The notes under the pieces are model-generated. The model had not been told where the DNA came from, did not search any database, and saw only the letters and a program-made list of their open reading frames with translations. From Nelumbo lutea (lineage: Eukaryota > Streptophyta > Magnoliopsida > Proteales > Nelumbonaceae): a stretch of 64,000 bases of DNA. Shown piece after piece: positions 20,801 through 29,800 of the stretch. Location of the stretch: NCBI GenBank assembly GCA_022828595.1, contig JAKGHH010000002.1, positions 106,699,254 to 106,763,253 on the forward strand, read 5' to 3'. Numbering within the stretch: the stretch's first letter is position 1; every line of letters begins with the position of its first letter. Both the position numbers and the translations under genes were made by a program.

Positions 20801-23800
20801 TAGTTGAATGTGAATGGTCATTGATGGAAGAAGGTTCAACAGGAGGTGGTTATTCAAGCAACCCAGGGATTTTCAGAAGTCACACAAGTGCTCAGGTCTT
20901 GCCTCAGGTTGGGTTGCAAGGGAAGGATGGTGAGAAATAGAACAAGGTTGTAGTTGATGTGCCTGGGGAGCAAAGAGAAGTAATGGGCAAGACAGTTGTT
21001 GGGGGTAATACTCAAGGATGTAGGAGGCAGGACTTCACTGTTCAGGGTGGATGATGCTGTTGAAGGCGAAGATGCAGATGGAGGCCCCTGCAAGCCCTGT
21101 CTGCTTTCAATATAGTTAACAGATCAACATCTGTGTGGGTGGGTGCTGCAGCTATAAAATTGACATCCCTACCTCAATGGAGTTGAAAACTAGAAAAGTT
21201 TTGCTCTGGTGGGTTGGTTCTGAAGAAGGGTGGTGATGATTGGTGCCAAGCACCATGGTTTAAAAAATTTCAGATTTCAAATGTTGATACTTGTGTGGTT
21301 CTTAATGACTAGGTAGTTAGTCTATTGATAAAAAAAAAGACTAGGTAGTTAGTCTATTGGCTAAATTGTTAAGTCTCATTCAAGGCATAAAGCCATATAT
21401 ACCCAAATGGATGATGAAAGAATTTGGTATTGGGAGAAATCAAGCAAGTACTCAGTCGAGTCATTCTATGTCAATTTCTCCCTCTTGCAGGAAAATGCTT
21501 TCCTTTGGGCCAGAATCTGGTGCTTCCACATCCCATCAAAACTAGACTTGTATGGACTTGGAAGATGCCTAGCTACAGACAAATTGATAAGAAAAGGGAT
21601 GCCCCTGTCTAATGCTCTTTGCTCTTTATGAGAGACTAACATGTATTAATGAAGTTATATCATATATGACTGATAAGACAATATTAGTTTATACATGACC
21701 AACTGATATAACAATATTAGCACTTCCGCTTGTTTTCTTTGAACCCAAATATTGGAATTTGTTCACAAGATTTGAATTAATTTTGATGTTATGAGAGCCC
21801 ATGTAATTAAGTTATGTCATATGTGACTGATTAAACAATGTTAACTTATACATTTGACATAATTGATATGAATATGTATTGCTTCTTAAAATAAATAGGT
21901 TATATTGATTCCTCTGAGAACCTTGTCAATTGCTGTATTCTGTGACAATTTTACTATCAAAAGCACAAAGCTCATTTATCCATGTTATGCATCTTCAATT
22001 CTGCCATTTTTAAATCATTTACTTCAAATTCCATGCATTGTATTCTAACCACTAGCCTAATTGAAGCACATTATATATTAAGCATGTGGAGGAGATGAAA
22101 AGATCTAGGCAAAGGGGTTTTGTTTGCAAGTTGGATCTTGAAAGGCCTACGACTGGGTAGGTTGGCAGTTCCTCTCTCAGGTATTAGGAATTGTGGTTTT
22201 GGGGAGAGATGGTGTAAGTAGATACTTGGGTGTGTTAATACTTGCCACTACTCTATATTGGTCAATGGTGTGGTAAAGGACTTCTTTCCAGCTCATAGGG
22301 GTATCAGGCAAAGGGCCTCACTGTCTCCGTTCCTCTTTACTTTAGTAGCTGATGTGTTGAGTAGAAACATCGCTAAGGCGGATAGGGAAGAGATCATTAG
22401 GGGTTGGAGAATAGGGAGGAACAAGATCCCAGTTACCCACCTTTAGTTTGTGGATGATTTAATGATCTTTTGCAAAGGGGGGTTTAGTGAGAAGGTTTCT
22501 CTGGAGGAGTTAACAACAAGGTTCAAAGTATTGATACGATACGAGTTTCAGTCGTATCGTATCGACACTTAGAAACGGTCGAAACTCTATTTTTTTTAGT
22601 TTTTTTTTTCAAATTTTGGTTTTTTGGGAAGCTTTTAGCATGCTTTTTATTATTAAAAAAATTGGGGGTCACTATATCGTTTTCAAAAGATACGATATGA
22701 TACGCCCGATACGGGGCATATCATATTGATACTTTGAACCATGGTTAACAAAAGGCTTTGAAAGAATTTCCAATCTGAAAATAAATTTGGAAAAGAGCTG
22801 CAATAGTAGGCATTACTTTGGAGGATAGTGAGATTGAGGCTATTGCGGGGTGTCTTGAGTGTTCTATCTCATCTTGGCCTTTGACCTATCTAGGGCTTCC
22901 TTTAGGTGCAAACCCTAGGGAGAGTAGATTCTGGACCACAGTATTAGAGAAGTTTGAGAAGAGACTACCTTCATGGAAGAAGAATTACATTTATTTGGGT
23001 GGCAGGATCACGTTAATAAAAGCCACATTAGCAAATCTACCTACTTTTGTGTGTCTTTAGAATTCCGCCTAGGGAAGCCAAGAAACTGGAGAAATTAATG
23101 AGAAACTTCCTTTGGGAACCAAGACAAGGAAAAAAGGATCATTTGATTAAGTGGGAAATTGTGTGTAGAAGTGAAAAGGAAGGGGGTTTGGGACTTTGGG
23201 GTTAGGTAAGGTGGTTTAAAAAAATTAAGCATTATTGGGGAAGTGGCTTTGGTGTTGGCCCTTGGAGAGAGAGAGGCTTTGGCATCAAGTGGTGGGGAGT
23301 ATTCATGACACCTCAAACTCATCCCTCAGTTTCTCAGATTTGACGGGTATGAAGTTTGTTCTGGTAATTCTGTCAGGTTTTGGGAAGATATCTTGGTGGG
23401 AGACACCCCTTTAAAGGACCTCTTCCCTTTGCTGTTCTCTATTTTTTTCTTTTAAAAAGGAGGTGATTTCAAAATTTGCCGCATTCTCGGGAACATCATT
23501 GGAGCCAAATTGGGATTTTGGATTTCGTAGGGGGTTAAGGGATGCTGAAATTGATTCGTTATCTCTTTTGCTTGGCCTACTAAATCAAATTTGTTTAGAT
23601 CCCTCGAAACCCAACAAAAGGGTGTGGGTCCCTAGTCCTAAAGGGACGTTTACTTGTGCCTCTTTCTTTAAGTCCTTGTCCCAGCCTCTTACTCAACAGG
23701 TCTTTCCCTTGAAGGAAATTTGGTTTAGGCCAATTCCCCCAAAGGTGTACTATGGGAAAGTAAACACTTTAGAAAACCTACAAAAGAGAAGACCCTTCCT

Positions 23801-26800
23801 TTGTATTTCTCCCAACTGGTGTACCCTCTGTAGAACTCACAGGGAGGACTGTTACCATGTATTCGTTTCATGTCCACTCTCTACAGAATTGTGGATTTGG
23901 CTTCTCTCTTTGTTTGGGTGTAATTGGAGCTCACCAGCAGAAAGACGTTTGAGCAGCCCTGTTCAATACACAGTCTTTCAGTTGCCTACAAAAAGAGGAA
24001 GATCAATGTGGAGATGTGCGAGAGCAGCCTTAGTTTGGACAATATGGGAAGAAAGGAATGATAGAATATTTCAAGAGAAGGAAAGAAATAGCCAGCAACT
24101 AAAAGACTGTGTATTGAATAGGGCAATACAATGGTTGAAGACTTTGGACCTATTCCATCAGTTCTCCTTTAATGACTGTTGGAGAAACTGGTTGGCAATA
24201 GCGAGGTGCTCTTCCATCAAGAACTAGGTAGTCCCAAGGTGGTGTCCTCCGGCTGAAGGCTCACTAAAACTGAATTTCGATGGTAGCAGCTTAGGCAATC
24301 CAGGGCCCTCTGGAATGGGGGGGATTCTGAGGAATGAGCTTGGAGAGGTTGTTCTGTTGTACTCGGGTCCTTTGGGACTTGGTGATGCTGTCAGGGCAGA
24401 AATGCTAGCTGCGGTACAAGGGGTGCATTTTGCAAACCAAATGGGGGTAAAGCAACTAATTATTGAGGGGGACTCAATGGTGGTGGTGGGCTGGTTAAGG
24501 AAATCTGCTGAGACTGTTTGGTGCTATAAAAATGAAGTTACGAAAATTAAATGGTTAACAAGGAACATGTCAGTCTCTATTCAGTGGGTGGGGAGATCTG
24601 CAAACGCTTTGGCCGACGTTTTAGCCACGCAAGGGGCAAATAGGGAAGAATTGTTTTGGGCTCAGTTGTGATTCCAGCAATTGTTTCCTAACTTCTTTGT
24701 ATTTGTCAGGAGGGGCTGCAGCTCGCACCTCTCTAAGGGATCTTGCATGAGATTGTAATCCTGAATCAGTTTCTGTTTTAATAAAATTGCACTGTTACTC
24801 ATAAAAAAAGTCTTATTAGAATATGGATCTAAGAGTACCAAATTTCAACTTCCTGTCTTTACAGGCTTTAAGAGTGGAGCATTGTGAACGTGTGCAAGTG
24901 ATAGTAGCAGCAAAACAAATTTGCATTGCCAATTGTCGTGAGTGTGTTTTCTTCCTAGGCATAAATCAGAGACCACTCATTCTTGGAGATAATCATAAAC
25001 TGAAGGTGCGAAGGTTGCTGTTGTTCGTTGTATATGTCATTGCTTGCCATATAGTGTAACTAAGTCCACTATTTTTATAATATATCATCCTTTGCAAGAT
25101 ATGATTCTGATATCGTGTTTACATTATAATTATGCATTATATTTGACTGGTGTTCTTGAAAAGGATTTGCGTGTGATTTAATGCTAAGAATTAACCTGGT
25201 ATGAATTCTCTCTGATGATCAATGCACATGGTTCGTACCTCTTTGTTTTGTACTATTTTTGTCTCTTCAGGTCTTTTTGGTGAAAAAGGGTTTGCAAAAT
25301 TCCCCCAGCTGTTTTATTTGTCAATTAGATGTCTTTTACCATTTCAGTTGGCACTTCCCTGAATTTTGGGGGGTTTAAACTTGAAAGTTTTCTCTCCTAT
25401 CATTTTCATTTGTATATAAGATTTTGATTTGGTTTGATGAAATTGTACTAGTGTGTTCAAAACAGCTTGGTTGTCTCAAGCACATAACATCATTCAGTTT
25501 GAAGTTTGAACCCACAAATGAATGCTGCTGCAGATGTAGTATCTTTATGTTAACCCTTTTTTGAGGCCCAGTATCAGTTTTAAGGCTAGTGTGTCCAAAA
25601 CATCTCGGTTATCTCGAGCACATCACATCATTCAGTTTGAACCCAACAAATGAATGCTGCTGCAGATGTAGTATCTTTATGTTAACCCTTTTTTGAGGTC
25701 CAGTATTAGTTTTAAGGCACTCAATCCTATTATGCAGAAGTTGTCTTACAGAGGTCATATAACATTCATTATCTTGGCACTCTAAACAATTGCTGTTTTG
25801 TGGATGTTTCTTTTTGTCAGGTAGCACCATATAACACATATTATCCACAATTGGAGGAACACATGATCCAAGTTGGTGTTGATGCAAGTTTTAACAGATG
25901 GAATGAGCCCCTGGTGCTGGGCATGGTTGATCTACATGATTCATTATCTCATCCTGCTGGGGTCGCTGATGTTCAATCTGAATCGGCAACATGCCTTGAT
26001 CCTGATCAGTTTACAAATTTCTTGGTATGCTGATACTTCTCTGGCACTTGTAGTGGGAGAAGACACACAAGACCATATTCTATGTGTTTCCTGTGCAAGT
26101 TTGATTTATACAAATATAATGATTGCTTCCTTTTGTGTTCTATATAATATCTATGTGAGCATGTATGTTCATGTGTTAGCCCTAATTGAATTGTCAATTG
26201 GGCATAATAATGCATCACTTTTTCAATTTCCAAATAATGTTGAGTCAATTATGGAAAACCGTGTTGCATAATCCATTTTGCATTTGTTGTACAGATTCCC
26301 AATTGGGTTGGTGGTGAGTCACCCAAGTCCGCAAAACACAATCCATTTCCATTGCCTGAGGTCTATATGGCATCGCAGCAGAAAAACGTATGTGGACTAA
26401 ACCATGCTAATTGTGGTGAACTGCTGTAGTTCTTATCTGATTAGTGGGCTGCTTTTATGCTTTATCATTTGTATGGCTTTTACATGTTCTTGACATTTTT
26501 TTTTCAAATTTACACAATGCTCTGCATTTAAACATATCATGCACCAAGGGTTTTAGTGCGCACCTGGGGCACAATGAGCTGCGTGCACCAAGGGTTGTCA
26601 TAATATGTCTTGGCTGCATGGAGTTTTCTTGTAGTGCTTTCATGTGGCTGAATTTTATGTCCTTGACCATCACACCTGGACAAGACTTGGGTGCACCATG
26701 CACCATATAAGCTGCCAGTTTAATGTTATATTTGACTTATTCCTCAAATCTGCCTCCTATGCTCAAGCAACTGTTTCTTTTCCAGCTTCAGAATTTAGGG

Positions 26801-29800
26801 GAAATAAAGCAGTCTTTGAGAGAATTGCAGCTTGAGGAGAGCCGAAAACGGGAACTATCTAGTGCTCTTCACGTATACTTCAAAGATTGGCTTTATAGTA
26901 ATGCTCAGATCTCCTTTTATTTCTTTATTTTATTTTCTTATGGATCAATATTCTGAAAATTGATATTCCATGTATAATTAGAAACTTAAATTGTTTTATG
27001 CTAATTCCTTTTGATAGTAATGCATCTGAGAATCTCCTTTAATGATTATTATTTGGGAACCCTATTGCAATTTTAATTTGCAATACCTCACATCTAAACT
27101 CCTTTCTTGGTAATGCCTTCACTTTGTGCTCCTATAAGAAGAAATTCTTAAGTGTTTGATTGATATGACTACAACAATTTAGTGATTTAAATTTGGTGCT
27201 TTAGTTTCTGTGAAAGTGATCATAGAACATGATATTGTGACCTTGCTTTGAAAGGGGAACATGTACTAAAAGTGGAATACAGCTGGAAAAACTCAAACCG
27301 ACACAGCTGAGACACTGGAAAAGAACAAAAACTAATTATGCATCCTAAAAAACTGTAGATTTTCAAAATTGTAGAAATAGCATCCATGCATAAAAGAACT
27401 TTGCACTTCTTCCATCAAAGCCATGATTTCAGCCTGTAATGAGTGTCGCCTAGACCAATTGGGCCCAAGAAAACCGAGTTCCCCAGGTTTCAGCCTTTTG
27501 CATTTAGGTAAGATTGTGAAGAGAGCCTCTTGTTATGCATTTTATCTAAATTGAAAAAAATGGAGTTTGTTCAGACAACAATCTGGAGAAGATTTCTAAA
27601 GCCTGAGGCTAAAAACCTACTCTTTGAGAGGGCACAAAGTAAAAGGGAAAATCACATCAAAGATCAGAGAAATGAGGAAAGCTATGTTTATGCTGGTAGG
27701 GCTTAATGTGGTTGAGTGGTTTAAAGTATTTGTGGAGGGAGCACTTCAAACAGGTAAAGAAACAAAGTGGAAGAGTTCTAAAGAAGAAAAAGAATGAAGG
27801 TGCTTTGTTGAAAGAAGATGGAACACTAAAGATAGATTCTTGGCTCTGCTTGAATATTTTGGAGAAGGGAAGAAGCAGCTGGTGTGCATTCCTGAAGGAA
27901 GAAATGGCTCAAGTTGGAAGGAAATAAAAAATGTATTACAGGACTTTTTGAAAGAGATGAAGGAAAGGAAACCTGAAAGTAAAGGGTCCAGTACTGTTCA
28001 CTTTTGAAGACTGTAAAACAGTGATAAACTTGATGGAGAATGGATTAGATGTTAGTGCTTTAAACCAAGGATTACTAACAATAGGTTTATTGTCAAAATA
28101 GCTACAAATAATGTATAAATACATAAGAATTGTATATTTTGACAGTACATATGAAGAAAAATATTACAATTAATATAGTGGAATGCATAGATATCATACA
28201 ATTTTATTGATATGCATCAATCAAGATTCCAAGAAACATATTATATAGATTTATACAAATTAATACATGCACAAAGCCATTATTATCTTATTTTGTATTA
28301 AAGTCCAAGGCACAAAACATATGCAACTATTATATAATTTTTTTTCTCTGTCACTACTTATAAATTTTAACATTAACAAATTATGGGCACGATTTAACAA
28401 AGTCTGATAGTAAATTATTGCCATCAATCTGCAAATGCTGATAACCAATTATGGCCATAATTTAACAAAATCTGATAGTAAATGCTACAACCACTTTCCA
28501 AGCAAGGCATTATTCCTAACCTTCAGATGCCCAACTCCTGTTGATGTGTTTCATGCAGTATTGTAATGACAAGATGAACATTATTATCTTTTACAGGGCA
28601 TCCAAAGTTATGCTTATTACTACAGGAGCTTTTCTTAGGAAAGCAAAGAATATAATGAATTTTTTTTAGATGAGTAATAAAAAAGTAAGGGTGTACGAAG
28701 ATCCAAAAGTAATTATATCTCTACTTGATGGTAGAGATGTTGGCTGCCTGATGAGAAAAAGAGGGAGCGGAAAAATTCCCAAATCAGAGATGTCAATGAT
28801 ATTCTTCCCACATCTTTGCCCACAGCCCACTTATCTTAGAAACTAACTGCATGAAAGTTTCTATTTTTGGATAAATGTGCTTCCTCCACACTCAACTAGC
28901 TTCTGTTGATTTTCATGACTCTGCAAGAGCCACATAAAAGGATTTCACTGATTTTTTCCCCTTTAGAATCCTTTTTCTGAACTAAATCAGCCAGGAAATT
29001 AGGGGTAATCTCCAACTTTTGCAACAAAATGAGGTATTCTTCAGTCTACTTTTGAAGGAAAAGTTTGGAAAATGGGATTTAAAACAGTGTTGCATGGACT
29101 CTCCAAAATGGATGATGTATCAGTGTCTGGATACACATCGGAATTCTGCACTCCACAGATTTTCTTGAGGGCACTACTATGTGTAGATTTCCTTTTTATC
29201 TTCTAGCTTATTTGACATAATGACGGAGTAAAAAAAAAAAAGCAGCTAATGTACAAGATCAATGCCATGTTTCATATCAAGGTTTTACAAACCAACCTGG
29301 AAACAGAACCGTTTTGGGTGCTGTTTTCTGGTTCGGTGGTTCAACCGTCCAGGTCGAATGGTCTGACCCATGACATCATAAATATATTAAAAAACTAAAA
29401 AAATATATATATATAATAAAAAATACCATAAAAATAAATAAAATACACAAAATACACAAAAATACAGGGAAATGAACATCATGTGAAAAAATAAAAAATA
29501 TCTAAATATAAAAATAATAAAATACGGAAAATACAAAAAATACAGAAATTTTCCAAAAAATATAGAAAATTCCAAATATACAGAAAAAAAAACACAGAAA
29601 TTACAAAAAAATACAGATATTTTTCCTCCAGTTTGTATGAGGAAAAATTCAGCCATTCAGCCATACAGACATCTAATGTTTGGAGCAGCACTTGGGAGGA
29701 AAAAATGCTTGGAAAAAATACTAGTGGTGAAATATATATACTATCAAAAACTAAATTGAAATCAGATAAACAACCAAAAATTAAGCTGAAATACATTATT

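Larger units (their letters stand above)
22090..23220 (+). pseudogene. LINE-3 reverse transcriptase fragment
   Basis: Motifs: FVCKLDLE followed by a frameshifted AYDWVGW, GIRQRASLSPFLFTLVADVLSRNI (the usual GDP is RAS), FVDDLMIFCKGG (22447-22480), then after the MITE SNLKINLEKSC and the thumb SSWPLTYLGLPLGANPRE with YLGGRITLIKATLANLP. Excising the MITE and one TSD rejoins the motif in frame. Confidence 0.87.
22080..24809 (+). mobile_element. 5'-truncated L1-type LINE (LINE-3) next to a TBCCD1 acceptor
   Basis: Sense-oriented copy starting within the RT domain and ending in an A run (24801-24809), 55 bp upstream of TBCCD1 exon b. It contains RT, zf-RVT and RNase H, and is itself interrupted by the MITE at 22517-22743. 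No flanking duplication was found at the 5' end, so the start is approximate. Confidence 0.87.

Noticed and set aside
26786..26956. Open frame continuing past TBCCD1 exon e to a stop at about 26956
   Set aside because: A good donor lies at 26898 and the conserved TBCCD1 C-terminus is supplied in phase by the exon at 32729.
27706..27927. 73-aa ORF in the TBCCD1 intron as a separate gene
   Set aside because: Coding-like pattern continues into other frames and resembles retroelement ORF1 debris, so it is listed only as a relic.
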